A DNA stretch of 64,000 nt, taken from Rhodopirellula islandica (lineage in GTDB: Bacteria > Planctomycetota > Planctomycetia > Pirellulales > Pirellulaceae). The stretch lies in NCBI RefSeq assembly GCF_001027925.1, contig NZ_LECT01000046.1:1-64000 (forward strand), in the 5' to 3' direction. Below the pieces are notes generated by a model, which saw nothing but the letters and a program-made list of their open reading frames with translations, made no database searches and had not been told where the DNA came from. Both the position numbers and the translations under genes were made by a program. Shown here in pieces: positions 8,487 to 17,682 of this stretch; the stretch's first letter is position 1, and the number at the start of each line of letters is the position of its first letter.

Positions 8487-9719
8487 GTGACGATCGCCAT
8501 CGCTTTTTGTTGGGGTGTCTTCGTCATCGTGGCGATTCAGGCTGCGTTTTCGCTGATCTTTGTCGTGTGGATGTCGCGACGGGCGCGTTTGCCCGAACAG
8601 GCTTTCACACCCAAGGCAGCGGTCATCCTGTGTCTTCGCGGGGCGGACCCGTTTTTGAAGGAGTGCCTGCGAAGCTTGCTCGACCAGGATTACCCTGAGT
8701 TTCAGTTGCAGGTGGTCGTGGACAGTCAAGAAGATCCTTCACGAGCCGTTCTTCGCGAATTCGAATCCGACGAACGAGTGCGGGTCAGTGTCTTGCAGGA
8801 TCCACCGGAAACATGCAGCCTGAAGTGCGCCGCGATTGTTCAGGTGATCCGAGGGCTCGATCCATCGTTTGAGGTCATCGCGTTGTGTGACGCGGACACG
8901 GTTCCCCACCGGACGTGGTTGGCTGAACTGGCTGCACCGCTGCAAGACCCAACGGTGGCGGTCACAACGGGCAATCGTTGGTACCAACCTCAGGATCCAA
9001 CGGGTGCATCCTTGGTTCGATACCTTTGGAACATTCCCGCCGCCATCAACATGATCGTCTTTCGGATCGCTTGGGGTGGGAGCCTGCTGATTCGACGGCA
9101 GCTGATTGATGAAGCCGGTTTGCTGAAGAAATGGTCGCATGCATTTTGCGAGGACACGATGCTCGATCGAGTTGCGCGTCGTCAGGGGGATCGACAGATC
9201 TTCGTGCCCAACGTGATGGTCGTGAATCAGGAAACGTGCACCTTTGCTGACTTGATGAACTGGGTGCCTCGACAGTTGTTGACCGCGAAGCTTTATCATT
9301 CGAGTTGGCCAGCGACGGTCGGCTACGGGATCATCTCGTCGGCCATTCCGTTCCTCGCTGCAGTCGTTGCCGTGGTGGGATGGATGCAATCCGACTGGGA
9401 ATCGATGCGGGCCGCTTTGTTCGCGTTCATCGCCTTCGAGATTTCGAATGTGGTGTTGGTTTTGATGTGTGAAACCAGCTTTCATCGAAGTGGATCCCAC
9501 TGCGGTGCACCAACAAGTGGTTTGTCCACAGCATCGCTCGTGAAACTGCCGTTTTGGATCGTCATCAGCCAGATCGTCTCGCCGTTCTGGTTTTGCAAGT
9601 GCTTCTTCACGACCAAGGTGACTTGGCGCGGAATCGTCTATCACGTGCGTGGCGACAAGATTCAACGCGGGCCGCACACCTCGTATTCCGAGCCGGCACC
9701 GCAGTCCCGATCTCTTTGA
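8487..9719 (+). CDS. Membrane glycosyltransferase, GT2/GT21 (HpnI/ceramide glucosyltransferase-like)
   Basis: About 410 residues. GTG 8487 is chosen over the more upstream frame start because AGGAA at 8473-8477 sits at good spacing and the resulting protein opens directly with a transmembrane helix (AIAFCWGVFVIVAIQAAFSL). The catalytic region has AVILCLRGADP, an ETCSLKC segment, the D1/D2 motif ALCDADTVPHRTW, WGGSLLIRR and the acceptor-side FCEDTMLD. The usual QxxRW motif is degenerate (PRQLLTAK). Several membrane segments close the protein (SSAIPFLAAVVAVVGW and others). It probably transfers a sugar from a nucleotide donor to a lipid acceptor at the inner membrane. It is a paralogue of the protein at 13585-14859. 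It opens the biosynthetic cluster. Confidence 0.82.
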   Translation: MTIAIAFCWGVFVIVAIQAAFSLIFVVWMSRRARLPEQAFTPKAAVILCLRGADPFLKECLRSLLDQDYPEFQLQVVVDSQEDPSRAVLREFESDERVRVSVLQDPPETCSLKCAAIVQVIRGLDPSFEVIALCDADTVPHRTWLAELAAPLQDPTVAVTTGNRWYQPQDPTGASLVRYLWNIPAAINMIVFRIAWGGSLLIRRQLIDEAGLLKKWSHAFCEDTMLDRVARRQGDRQIFVPNVMVVNQETCTFADLMNWVPRQLLTAKLYHSSWPATVGYGIISSAIPFLAAVVAVVGWMQSDWESMRAALFAFIAFEISNVVLVLMCETSFHRSGSHCGAPTSGLSTASLVKLPFWIVISQIVSPFWFCKCFFTTKVTWRGIVYHVRGDKIQRGPHTSYSEPAPQSRSL

Positions 9720-9919
9720 TCGACCAGGAAAATTGGGTGCGTTGGCGATCGCCTTTTGCCTGCTCCATTCTGGGCAATGCGTGTCAGCCGGGTGACTTTG
9801 CGGGTTAGGTGTTTCGTTTGGGACGTGCCGGTATTGCTGTCAGGGTCGGCCTACAACTCCGATAAACGTTCAGGTCCGACAATCTCAAAGCATGCATCCG
9901 AGGACTCAGCGAACCACGA

Positions 9920-11833
9920 ATGCGTACTTCGCGATCATTCGAATTGACTCACCAAGCGATCGCATCGCTGCTGATCGCGTTGGTGACCAGCAGTTTCCCG
10001 GGGTGCCGGACGGCGGACATGCGTGCGCCACAGCAACCGGGGATGACGCCTTCGGATTGGTCCGCGATTTCGCTAGAGAAGCCCGTTGGGCAACCCGCCA
10101 CTGGGCAGTCCAACCAACCGCCTGAGATCGCGACGGTTTCGCATCTCGAATCAGTCGTGCAGCGATCGCCACCAACCGCCGACGAGTTTAATCAACTGAC
10201 GCCTTGGCATTTGTCGTTGGACGAAGCGATTCAGTTGGCGCTCGGAAACAGCCAGGTCATTCGCGACCAAGGCGGTCGAGTTTTGTCGTACCCGGACATG
10301 GTGCGAACCACGTTGGATCCGGCGGTGCTTCGCAACGATCCGAATCTGGGGCTCGACGCAAGCTTGTCTGCTTTTGACACCCAGTTCCAATCCAGTTTTG
10401 TTTGGAACGGCGACGGCAACTCAGTCAATTCCGCGTTCTCAAACGGCCAATTTGGCGTCTTTTCCCAGCCCGAGACGCTGGCGAGATTGGGTGTCGGCCG
10501 CATTCTGCATTCGGGAACGCAGGTGTCGATCGGCAGCATCGGTGGCTATGACGAGGATCTGGCCGGTGGGCTGTATGCGGCTTACGGAGCAGAAGTTCGG
10601 CACCCGCTGATGCGAGGGTCGGGAACCGAGATCAACGAGATCGCGGGCCCTTTGGCCAAACCCGGTGTGTACCGAGGCATTCGCATCGCCCAGATTGATC
10701 ACCAGCAGGTCAGCCTCGGAGTCGAACAGGCCGTCTCTGAATTGGTGCGAGATGTGTCGATCGTGTATTGGGAGTTGTTCTTCGCCTATCAAGATCTCGA
10801 GGCCAAGCGGGTTGCCATGCAGAACACGCGGCAAGCGTGGCAATTGGAGCAGCAACGCGTCGAACAACGAGTCAGCCCGCCCGATGTCGAAGCGTTGGCG
10901 AGGCAGCAGTTCTATTCTGCTGAGGCCGCGGTTCGAAATGCAATCTGTGGCACGGTCCCGGGGCAAACCGGGGTCTACAACGTTGAGCTCAAACTGCGAA
11001 CGTTGCTGGCGCTTCCAGCTTGCGACGACCGGCTGATCCAACCCATCGGACCTCCGCTGCAGGCACCGATCCGGTTTGATTGGCATGAAAGTGATGCGTT
11101 GGCGCAAGGCAGCCGAATCGAGCTTCGAAAACAACAGGCGATCATCGCCAAGCGTGTGCTCGAAATCAAAGCGGCGAAGAATTTGCAACGGCCCCAGTTG
11201 GATTTCATCGGGCAGTATCGACGACTGGCTGACGACCCGACCAATGACACCGAACTGTTCGGCAGTGCGTTGCAAGGTTGGCAGGTGGGAGTCGATTACA
11301 GTCGGCCGGTGGCGAACCGACGAGAGAACGCGGCGGTTCGGCATGCCCAACTTCAATTGCAGCGAGAGCGAGCGATTGCAGAGGAACAACGCCGACAAAT
11401 CTCGGCACAGCTTCGCACCACATTCATTGACCTGGATCGCGCCTATGGCACCATGAACTCGATGGCAAAGAGTCGCGAAGCGTCACAGATCCGGTTGGCT
11501 GCTCAGTCGCAACGGCATGCCGAAGGCGAAATTCAAGTGGAAGACGTGTTGGAAGCCCAGATCCGTGCCACCAAAGCGGAGACCGAGTTTCAACGCAGTG
11601 TGGTCGACTACAACCTCGCATTCATCAAGGTCCACCACGCTCGGGGCACCTTGTTGCAAGCGATGGGAGTGGGTTTTGGTCAGCCAACCTACGACGAATG
11701 TCGATTCGCGTTGAACTCAGCGTCTGTGTTCGCCCGGCCTGAGAAACTCGACAACAACATGACTGGCACTCGGATCGCCAGTCCATCCGCGACGCAGCGA
11801 AGAGCAATGCCGCAAACGGGAACGTTTCGTTGA
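9920..11833 (+). CDS. TolC-like outer-membrane efflux lipoprotein
   Basis: A 637-residue outer-membrane channel subunit. The N-terminus has a signal peptide with a possible lipobox (SSFPGC, Cys29). Long coiled-coil stretches typical of the OEP family are seen around AVSELVRDVSIVYWELFFAY and IAEEQRRQISAQLRTTFIDL. The protein is longer than E. coli TolC because of an extended N-terminal part and a proline-rich segment. It converges with the MacA-like adaptor gene across a 147-base gap that holds a hairpin repeat. Together with the adaptor and the MacB at 30795-32849 it would complete a tripartite exporter. An alternative is that it serves an RND pump, but the neighbouring adaptor makes the MacAB assignment more likely. 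Confidence 0.85.
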   Translation: MRTSRSFELTHQAIASLLIALVTSSFPGCRTADMRAPQQPGMTPSDWSAISLEKPVGQPATGQSNQPPEIATVSHLESVVQRSPPTADEFNQLTPWHLSLDEAIQLALGNSQVIRDQGGRVLSYPDMVRTTLDPAVLRNDPNLGLDASLSAFDTQFQSSFVWNGDGNSVNSAFSNGQFGVFSQPETLARLGVGRILHSGTQVSIGSIGGYDEDLAGGLYAAYGAEVRHPLMRGSGTEINEIAGPLAKPGVYRGIRIAQIDHQQVSLGVEQAVSELVRDVSIVYWELFFAYQDLEAKRVAMQNTRQAWQLEQQRVEQRVSPPDVEALARQQFYSAEAAVRNAICGTVPGQTGVYNVELKLRTLLALPACDDRLIQPIGPPLQAPIRFDWHESDALAQGSRIELRKQQAIIAKRVLEIKAAKNLQRPQLDFIGQYRRLADDPTNDTELFGSALQGWQVGVDYSRPVANRRENAAVRHAQLQLQRERAIAEEQRRQISAQLRTTFIDLDRAYGTMNSMAKSREASQIRLAAQSQRHAEGEIQVEDVLEAQIRATKAETEFQRSVVDYNLAFIKVHHARGTLLQAMGVGFGQPTYDECRFALNSASVFARPEKLDNNMTGTRIASPSATQRRAMPQTGTFR

Positions 11834-11861
11834 CACTTGTCGCGGACGTTTGTGATCAAGC

Positions 11862-11968
11862 GATCCGTCTAAGCAGGTGCGGGGAGGGTAGGGAACAACC
11901 ACGTGGGCCGTTTGGGCGTTCGCCCCGGTTGCGTGAGGGAACCGGGGCTAACGCCAAGCGGCTCACAT
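11862..11968. repeat. REP-like palindromic repeat, copy A; possible bidirectional terminator
   Basis: Located between the convergent TolC-like and MacA-like genes. The arms 11903-11930 and 11940-11966 are near-perfect inverted repeats (outer CCGTTTGGGCG facing CGCCAAGCGG; inner CCCCGGTT facing AACCGGGG) that form a strong GC-rich hairpin with a 9-base loop. The left flank (AAGCAGGT) matches copy B at 46.7 kb. It has no T-run, so its role as a terminator is inferred from position only. Confidence 0.7.
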
Positions 11969-11980
11969 ACTCAATGGCGC

Positions 11981-13243
11981 TTACCGAAGTGTTTTCACTT
12001 TCGGAATGATTCTGGCCAGCGTGGTGCGTTTGACTTCGCCAACGACCACGGGTGAATGGTTGTCCAATCCGGTTCCAATCACTTCGGTCTGCACGCCGTC
12101 GTCGATACCGACGAGAACCGAGATCGCTCGAACTTTGCCGTCTTGCGCGGGGACCCATATGTAGGCGGTGTCGCCTTTGTTGGGGCCGTTGGATTCGTCA
12201 CTCGGAGCGATCAAATCGGAGGCAATGGTTCGTTCCATCTGTTCCGATTCTGGCCACCACTGAAGAGCGCCCGTGGGCACCAGCCAAGCTTGTTCACGCT
12301 TGGTGATTTCAAATTCGACGTCCGTGGTCATGTGTGGCAAAAGATTCAAATCGGTTTGATCAATCGCCACGATCACGTCGTAGGTCACGAAGTTGCCGTG
12401 CATCCTGGCGTTGAGCAAGATCTCTTTCACGTGGCCCGTCATCACTTGGTCGCGATGGGCGTCAACGGTGAAGGTAACAGGTTGGCCTCGTTGGACTTTG
12501 CCGATGTCGCTTTCGCTCACGGATGCCCGGATTTGCATTTGGTCCAGGTCCTTCGCCAATAGAAAGAGTCCCGGATGACCAACGCTGACGTATTGGCCCA
12601 GGTTGGCGCGTCGGTCGATCACGATGCCGTCGATGGGGGATCGGACGTTGGTGTTCTCCAGGCTCACCTTGGCTTGATGAACTTCGGCTTCGGCTTCCTC
12701 CACTTTGGCTTTGCCAACCGCAAGCATTGCCGTCGCCATTTCATTGGCGGTCACGATCTCGTCGTAGACGCTTTGCGCGTTGGTCGATCGAAGGCGGTTG
12801 GCTCGATCAAGGTTTCGTTGCGATTGTTGAAACTGTGCCTCCAGCCGAACCAAGTCGGCCGTGGCCAATCGGTAAGCGGCATTGGCCTTTTCCAAAGCAA
12901 TCTCGTATTGCTGCGTGTCCAGTTGGAAGAGCACGGTGCCTTCGGCAACACGTGAGCCAACACCGATGGGTTTGTTGGGATCGCGCGAGTCCATGCCAAA
13001 GCGAACAATCTTCCCGGCCACATCGGGGCCCACTTGGACGACTTCGTCGGGTTCGATGGTCCCGGTGGTGCCGACCGTGATGACCAGGTCTCGTCGCTCG
13101 ACATTGACGGTGCGTAGTTCCGGCAATTCGTTGCGTTGACTGAACAGACGCCATCCGATCGCTGCCACAAGCAGGCAGCCAGTGGCAAGCGTGCCGATCA
13201 ACAGACGGGACGACAGCGAGTGTTTTCTAGCGGGGTGACTCAA
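11981..13243 (-). CDS. macA: MacA/HlyD-type periplasmic adaptor subunit
   Basis: A 420-residue membrane fusion protein. It has an N-terminal membrane anchor (LLIGTLATGCLLVAAIGWRLF), then a biotinyl-lipoyl-like half (GTTGTIEPDEVVQVGPDVAG) and a long coiled coil (YRLATADLVRLEAQFQQSQR through EAEAEVHQAKVSLE). The second lipoyl half is VRSPIDGIVIDRRANLGQYV. Beta-barrel and membrane-proximal domains follow (GQPVTFTVDA, DVEFEITKREQAWLVP). The order matches MacA and PvdR. It would link the MacB protein at 30795-32849 to the TolC-like channel. It lies 17 kb from macB, on the opposite strand, with GT and acyl genes between them, which is unusual for this operon type. Confidence 0.88.
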   Translation of the reverse strand: MSHPARKHSLSSRLLIGTLATGCLLVAAIGWRLFSQRNELPELRTVNVERRDLVITVGTTGTIEPDEVVQVGPDVAGKIVRFGMDSRDPNKPIGVGSRVAEGTVLFQLDTQQYEIALEKANAAYRLATADLVRLEAQFQQSQRNLDRANRLRSTNAQSVYDEIVTANEMATAMLAVGKAKVEEAEAEVHQAKVSLENTNVRSPIDGIVIDRRANLGQYVSVGHPGLFLLAKDLDQMQIRASVSESDIGKVQRGQPVTFTVDAHRDQVMTGHVKEILLNARMHGNFVTYDVIVAIDQTDLNLLPHMTTDVEFEITKREQAWLVPTGALQWWPESEQMERTIASDLIAPSDESNGPNKGDTAYIWVPAQDGKVRAISVLVGIDDGVQTEVIGTGLDNHSPVVVGEVKRTTLARIIPKVKTLR

Positions 13244-13584
13244 GCGGTCGTTCCTTGCCTCGACAGGACTTTTGTTTCGTCCGTCAATGATGTTTGTCGC
13301 ACCGTTGACGCCAGTGCCATTGAAGTCTTGGATCGATCACCAATGCATGGACCTATTCCATTGGCATCCCTCCGTTTAGCAAAGTCGGTCCAGTGAACCA
13401 ATAGCATTCGGGGGCCTGAATGGCTCTCGGCATGCAAAAAACGAACGAATGAGCGTGAAAAAGGCTTGGTCGAGTCGCGGTTGCGTTCGCCGCCAAAGTT
13501 GACCTCGCCACGGTGTTTGCGTAGCTTGCTGCCGGTCGTTCTTAAAATGATTCGCCGATTGTGGCCTCACTTCCAAATGTTCGC
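13244..13584. other. Divergent intergenic region between macA and the second GT21-like gene
   Basis: A 341-base gap with divergent genes, so promoters of both must lie here. One candidate promoter is listed separately (13499-13527). No hairpin repeat or small reading frame of clear merit was seen. Confidence 0.6.
13499..13527 (+). promoter_or_regulatory. Candidate sigma70-type promoter for the GT2 gene
   Basis: TTGACC (13499-13504) and TAGCTT (13522-13527) are separated by 17 bases and lie about 55 bases upstream of the start at 13585. The -10 box is poor, so this is only a candidate. Confidence 0.3.
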
Positions 13585-14859
13585 ATGACTCTCCTTCACC
13601 TAGCGACATTTGCGTTTTGGGCACTCATCGGATTTGCTGTGGTCAATGCACTGTGCACAACGTTCACGCTGGTGGCACTGTTTCGGCACCGCCGTGAGAG
13701 GTCCGATGACAGGGAACTGCCACGGGTTGCCATTTTGTTGTGCTTGCGGGGTGCCGATCCTCAATTGGCGGGTGGCCTGCAGCGGTTGATGAATCAGCAG
13801 TACCCTGACTACGAAATTTTTATCGTCATTGATTCTGAGGCCGATCCCGCTTGGGGAGTGGTGAAACAGGGCGTTGATGACACGGGAGGCAAGTCCGCCG
13901 CGTGCCGGGTTCACATTTCGACGCTTCGCCAGCGACTGGAGACGTGCAGTTTGAAATGCAGTTCGTTGGTCCAGCTTCTGGATCAGATCGATGATTCGTT
14001 TGAGGTGGTTGTGCTTGCCGATTCTGATCTGGAAAGCCATCCCACTTGGCTGCGTGAGTTGGTGGCTCCGCTGGATGACCCTCGCGTGGGTGCGGCTTTT
14101 GGAAATCGATGGTTTCTTCCAACCGTTGGCTGGATGGGATCGCTCGTGCGTCAGGTTTGCAACGCGATCGGCGTCGTCACGATGCATCTCGGGCAAATTC
14201 CGTGGGGCGGATCTTTGGCGATCCGGGCGTCGGTGGTGAAAGAGAGCGGCTTGCGAGAGACACTGACCCGATCCATCGTCGACGATGGACCTGTCCGAGT
14301 GGCGTTGAGAGAACAGGGACTCAAGCTTCAATTTGTCCCCTCGTTGTTGATGGCCAATCGAGAAGACTGCGATTTGCGATTTGCTCACAACTTTCTCACT
14401 CGCCAATTGAAGTGGACGCAGACTTACATGAGCAGCCAATGGCCGATCATGTTGGTTTACACGTTGGGTGTGCTTGGCATTTATATGGTCACCTTGGTGT
14501 TGGCCATTGTTTGTACGCTCGTGGGATACCACGAGGAGGCATTTGGGTTTGTGGTCGGCTCCGCCATCTACAGCGGGACGGTCATGACGCTCTGGTTTTT
14601 GTTGGACGTCGCTGCCCGCCGAATCATCCGAGCACAGGGCGAGCCGGTTCCAGGATTCATTGGCGTCCAATTGTTGAAGCTTCCCATTGCGATGCTACTG
14701 GCGGTTGTCATTCATGTTTCCGCCATGGTTCGTGCGACGGTCCTTCGACGGGTGATCTGGCGGGGTGTGACCTACGAGGTGCTCGGGCCCAAAGAAGTCT
14801 CTTTGTTGAATGAAGAGGCGATGGAGACATCTCTGGAATCAGCCAACGTGTCACTTTGA
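13585..14859 (+). CDS. Membrane glycosyltransferase, GT2/GT21 (HpnI/ceramide glucosyltransferase-like)
   Basis: About 424 residues from ATG 13585; a TTG 24 bases upstream is also possible. The layout copies the gene at 8487-9719: one N-terminal membrane helix (LATFAFWALIGFAVVNALCT), then AILLCLRGADP, LETCSLKC, a DSD motif (VVLADSDLESHPTWL), PWGGSLAIR, IVDDGPVRVALR and TRQLKW. The last retains the QxxRW-like aromatic that the other copy has lost. Three or more C-terminal membrane helices follow. Both proteins likely glycosylate a lipid at the inner membrane. Placing the two paralogues on either side of the TolC/MacA pair suggests a segmental duplication. Confidence 0.82.
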   Translation: MTLLHLATFAFWALIGFAVVNALCTTFTLVALFRHRRERSDDRELPRVAILLCLRGADPQLAGGLQRLMNQQYPDYEIFIVIDSEADPAWGVVKQGVDDTGGKSAACRVHISTLRQRLETCSLKCSSLVQLLDQIDDSFEVVVLADSDLESHPTWLRELVAPLDDPRVGAAFGNRWFLPTVGWMGSLVRQVCNAIGVVTMHLGQIPWGGSLAIRASVVKESGLRETLTRSIVDDGPVRVALREQGLKLQFVPSLLMANREDCDLRFAHNFLTRQLKWTQTYMSSQWPIMLVYTLGVLGIYMVTLVLAIVCTLVGYHEEAFGFVVGSAIYSGTVMTLWFLLDVAARRIIRAQGEPVPGFIGVQLLKLPIAMLLAVVIHVSAMVRATVLRRVIWRGVTYEVLGPKEVSLLNEEAMETSLESANVSL

Positions 14860-14867
14860 AACTCGTG

Positions 14868-16289
14868 TCACTTTGAGTTTTTGAGCTCCATCCAGAGCGA
14901 CTTGATCGTGCGGACGATGCCCGGCCAAGCCTTGGGATGCCAACCGAAACGCATCGTTCGCAACAACGCTCGCAAAGCAATTCGCCAGTCGCCGGAATAC
15001 AACGCACGACCGTACAGTGTCACGTAAAGTTCAGCGGTTCGATGCTGTTCGGTTGATTGGAAGTGCCCGGTCGACATCGCGTCGTTCCAAAATCGATCGA
15101 CCGTTTGGACTGGTGTAGGCACCATGCCGGTTCGCAGGTAGAAGCCGACTTGCTCGAGGAGTTGATCGGGATCGAGGGGCGGAGAGTGTTTGAGTTGTGA
15201 CGCGGCGTTTGGACTTTTTTCAGAAAGGTAGTGCCGCCAAACGGAAAGCCACCAGTGCAGCGAAGTGGTCAGGTGGTTTGAGGCAGACAGATCTCCGTCA
15301 CCAAGCGTCTCAAAGGCACCAATCATTGTTCGGACGTCTTCCGGATCTGAACCTGCCGCTTCCGTCCAGCTTGTGAAGTGATACAAGCAATCGTGAGCGG
15401 TGCGTCGAAGATCGTCCTTTGAATAGGAACGAGTCTGTTGAAGTTGCTGCGCGGCAGCCTCTGCGTTTCCAATGTGGAACAGGTGCCAGGCCAGCCACAT
15501 GCTGGAGTAGTATCGCACTGAACGTTCGTTGCGTTTGATCGCGGAAGGGACCAAGGGATTCGCATAGAACTTGTTCAGCACCATCGTGGCGTATTTGACC
15601 TGGCCCAAACCGTTGCGGCGAATGGTGCTGAAAGGGTGCCGGCGGTAGCAGAGGGTGGCGGCCTTTTGCCATTGGAAGGTGCAGCCAGCCAGAGACAGTC
15701 GTAGCATCAAATCGACATCTTGAGACTGCAGCAGTTCGGGATCAAAGCCGCCCACCTTTTGTAGCCACTCGCGGCGAAACAGCATCGCCCCGAGCTTGGC
15801 AGGTTTGAAAACCAACCAAGTGTTCAGATCGAGTTCAGGAGCATCGACCCAAGGCTCAATCACCTTGGTCACGGCGCCCTCTGCGTCCGTGATCTTCCAC
15901 CCGCTGTGCACGGCGCCCAGTTCCGGATCTGCATCGAGGATCTCGGTTTGTCGGGCAAACTTTCCCGGCAGAAACCAATCGTCTGCGTCCAAGAAGGCCA
16001 CGTACTCACCGGTGGTCTCACGCAAGCCGACATTTCGAGCGATGGCCGATCCTGCATTGGATTGCCGAACGATTTCAATGCGATCCGAAAATTCTGCGAG
16101 CACTTCGCCGGTTGCATCGGTCGACCCATCATCGACCACGATGATCTCGGTGTTGGGGGCGTCCTGGTCAAACACGCTTTGCAATGCCTGCTCAATGAAG
16201 GCGGCATTGTTGAAGACCGGGATCACAACGCTGATTCGCGGCCGTGATGTGCGGGGTGAATTCAAACCGCCTTCGCTTTCGTTCGCCAT
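14868..16289 (-). CDS. Cytoplasmic glycosyltransferase, family 2
   Basis: A 473-residue GT-A protein. The N-terminal 230 residues show RISVVIPVFNNAAFIEQAL, IIVVDDGSTDAT, NAGSAIARNVGL, and the DXD block AFLDADDWFLPGKF, followed by GAVHSGW and MLFRREWLQKVGGFDPELLQ. The C-terminal half is alpha-helical without membrane segments and may be an acceptor or tether domain. It should transfer one sugar during assembly of the cluster product. It is convergent with the GT21-like gene at 13585 with an 8-base gap, and its 5' side faces the MITE-like palindrome. Confidence 0.85.
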   Translation of the reverse strand: MANESEGGLNSPRTSRPRISVVIPVFNNAAFIEQALQSVFDQDAPNTEIIVVDDGSTDATGEVLAEFSDRIEIVRQSNAGSAIARNVGLRETTGEYVAFLDADDWFLPGKFARQTEILDADPELGAVHSGWKITDAEGAVTKVIEPWVDAPELDLNTWLVFKPAKLGAMLFRREWLQKVGGFDPELLQSQDVDLMLRLSLAGCTFQWQKAATLCYRRHPFSTIRRNGLGQVKYATMVLNKFYANPLVPSAIKRNERSVRYYSSMWLAWHLFHIGNAEAAAQQLQQTRSYSKDDLRRTAHDCLYHFTSWTEAAGSDPEDVRTMIGAFETLGDGDLSASNHLTTSLHWWLSVWRHYLSEKSPNAASQLKHSPPLDPDQLLEQVGFYLRTGMVPTPVQTVDRFWNDAMSTGHFQSTEQHRTAELYVTLYGRALYSGDWRIALRALLRTMRFGWHPKAWPGIVRTIKSLWMELKNSK

Positions 16290-16658
16290 GTTGCAGAAGG
16301 CCGCGAAGTGGTTGTCAAAGGTGGCGTGAAAGGGGAGGCTGCGGACGGCTCACGATACCAATTCCACATTCGAAGGCCCAGTTGAGTTTCATCCGGGGTG
16401 AAAATGGATGTGCTAGTGGTCTGTCACAGCTAAAAGTTAGGGTTGATCGTAGTGGACGAGGCCACGAGTCCTTGGTTTTGACGCCAGTTCAGGACTCGTG
16501 GCCTCGTCCACTACCCTAAAAGCAAGTCCTGACAGACCACTAGGAGGAGAACTGCGCTGGGCACCGGTTGCGATCTCGTGGCGTCGGCAGTTGGCACCTT
16601 TGCCGATACATTGACGGCGAACGCAACGACCAGCGACCGAGTTTTCGAAAGCACCGAG
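16290..16658. other. Intergenic region with nested palindrome
   Basis: A 369-base divergent gap. It contains the 131-bp element listed separately (16413-16543). The remainder has no clear promoter, operator or small gene; a GTG at 16578 could extend the ATP-grasp gene by 27 codons. Confidence 0.6.
16413..16543. repeat. MITE-like nested palindrome
   Basis: The ends are perfect 14-bp inverted repeats, CTAGTGGTCTGTCA at 16413-16426 against its complement at 16530-16543. Inside are perfect 24-bp inverted arms (16449-16472 and 16491-16514) around an 18-base loop, plus a matching TTAGGG/CCCTAA pair at 16437-16442 and 16514-16519. No coding capacity. The architecture fits a non-autonomous element. 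The inner-arm sequence recurs singly at about 49430-49454 with three mismatches over the aligned length. Confidence 0.75.
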
Positions 16659-17630
16659 ATGAACAAAGGCCGCCTCGCGGTTTACGAATGGCATGCGTGG
16701 GAGCTGTTCTCGATCTGCGAATGGCGTCCTGATGCGTACCGAATCAAGGCTCATCCGGATGACGAAGTGGAGGACGTGCTCGATCGGTTGCCACCCGATA
16801 CCTCCGATTTCTTGCCGCACCTCAACCTCAGTCGCCAAGCTCTGTTTCCAAGGCAACGCAGCGAACTTTTTGAAGCTCTTCAAGCCAAGGGCATTCGCAT
16901 TTGGAATGCGACCATCAGCGACATCACGAAACGGTTTGTCCAAAGTGAGTGCCAGCGACTGGGGCTTCCGACAACCGTGGCGACTCGGGACGGCGACCCG
17001 GACGAGAAGTTGATTCTGAAGTCCGACTGCAACCACGGCGGCCGAAATGAACGCCGGTTCGACCCCGAAACCCGTCGTCGTTTGGGACTGCCTCCCGAAT
17101 CGACGTTGATTGATGGCAGCTTGGATTACCCGGTCATGAAGCGTTTGGAATTGACCGACCAATGGGACGATCCGGGTCTCGTTGTGGAACGGTTGATCGA
17201 AAACCCACAGGGTATCTACTATCGAGCCTACGCGATTGACAGGCGATTGGTGATTTCTCGCTTTGTGCCACCGAATTCCGACAATCGGATTCAGCGAATT
17301 GAAGATGCGAAAGCGAGACGCAATTTCTTGTACAGGGATTACACCCAACTTGTCGGTGCATCTGATTCAGGCGATGCCCTGCCTGCTCGTTTGAAATCCG
17401 TGGTGGCTTCGTTCTTGGTTGGGATCCAAATCGACTTTGGTGCGCTCGATGTGGTCGAGGACAATGCAGGGAACTTCTACATCATCGATCTCAACATCAC
17501 GCCGTATTGGGGCAAGCCAGGGCAACGCAAAATGACGAGGTTTCTCCGTGGGGAATTGTCGCTGCGAGAGAAACTATCAAAGCGAATGGCGCGATGGATT
17601 CCCGGGTGTTGTTCCGAAGACAAACGGTAG
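16659..17630 (+). CDS. ATP-grasp family protein
   Basis: About 323 residues from ATG 16659 (a GTG at 16578 is less likely). Features of the ATP-grasp fold: TKRFVQSECQRLGLPTTVAT leading into the nucleotide-binding strand KLILKSDCNHGG, the hinge LVVERLIENPQGIYYRAYAI, and the catalytic metal segment FGALDVVEDNAGNFYIIDLN followed by TPYWG. Family members join a carboxylate to an amine or similar nucleophile with ATP. The exact substrate is not evident; the fold is divergent from RimK and D-Ala-D-Ala ligase at the ends. It precedes the acyltransferase gene by 52 bases on the same strand, so a joint role in amide or acyl attachment is plausible. Confidence 0.75.
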   Translation: MNKGRLAVYEWHAWELFSICEWRPDAYRIKAHPDDEVEDVLDRLPPDTSDFLPHLNLSRQALFPRQRSELFEALQAKGIRIWNATISDITKRFVQSECQRLGLPTTVATRDGDPDEKLILKSDCNHGGRNERRFDPETRRRLGLPPESTLIDGSLDYPVMKRLELTDQWDDPGLVVERLIENPQGIYYRAYAIDRRLVISRFVPPNSDNRIQRIEDAKARRNFLYRDYTQLVGASDSGDALPARLKSVVASFLVGIQIDFGALDVVEDNAGNFYIIDLNITPYWGKPGQRKMTRFLRGELSLREKLSKRMARWIPGCCSEDKR

Positions 17631-17682
17631 ACCTAAACCACGACTTGGTCGTCTCTCTATTTCATTCACCGACGCTTCGCTG

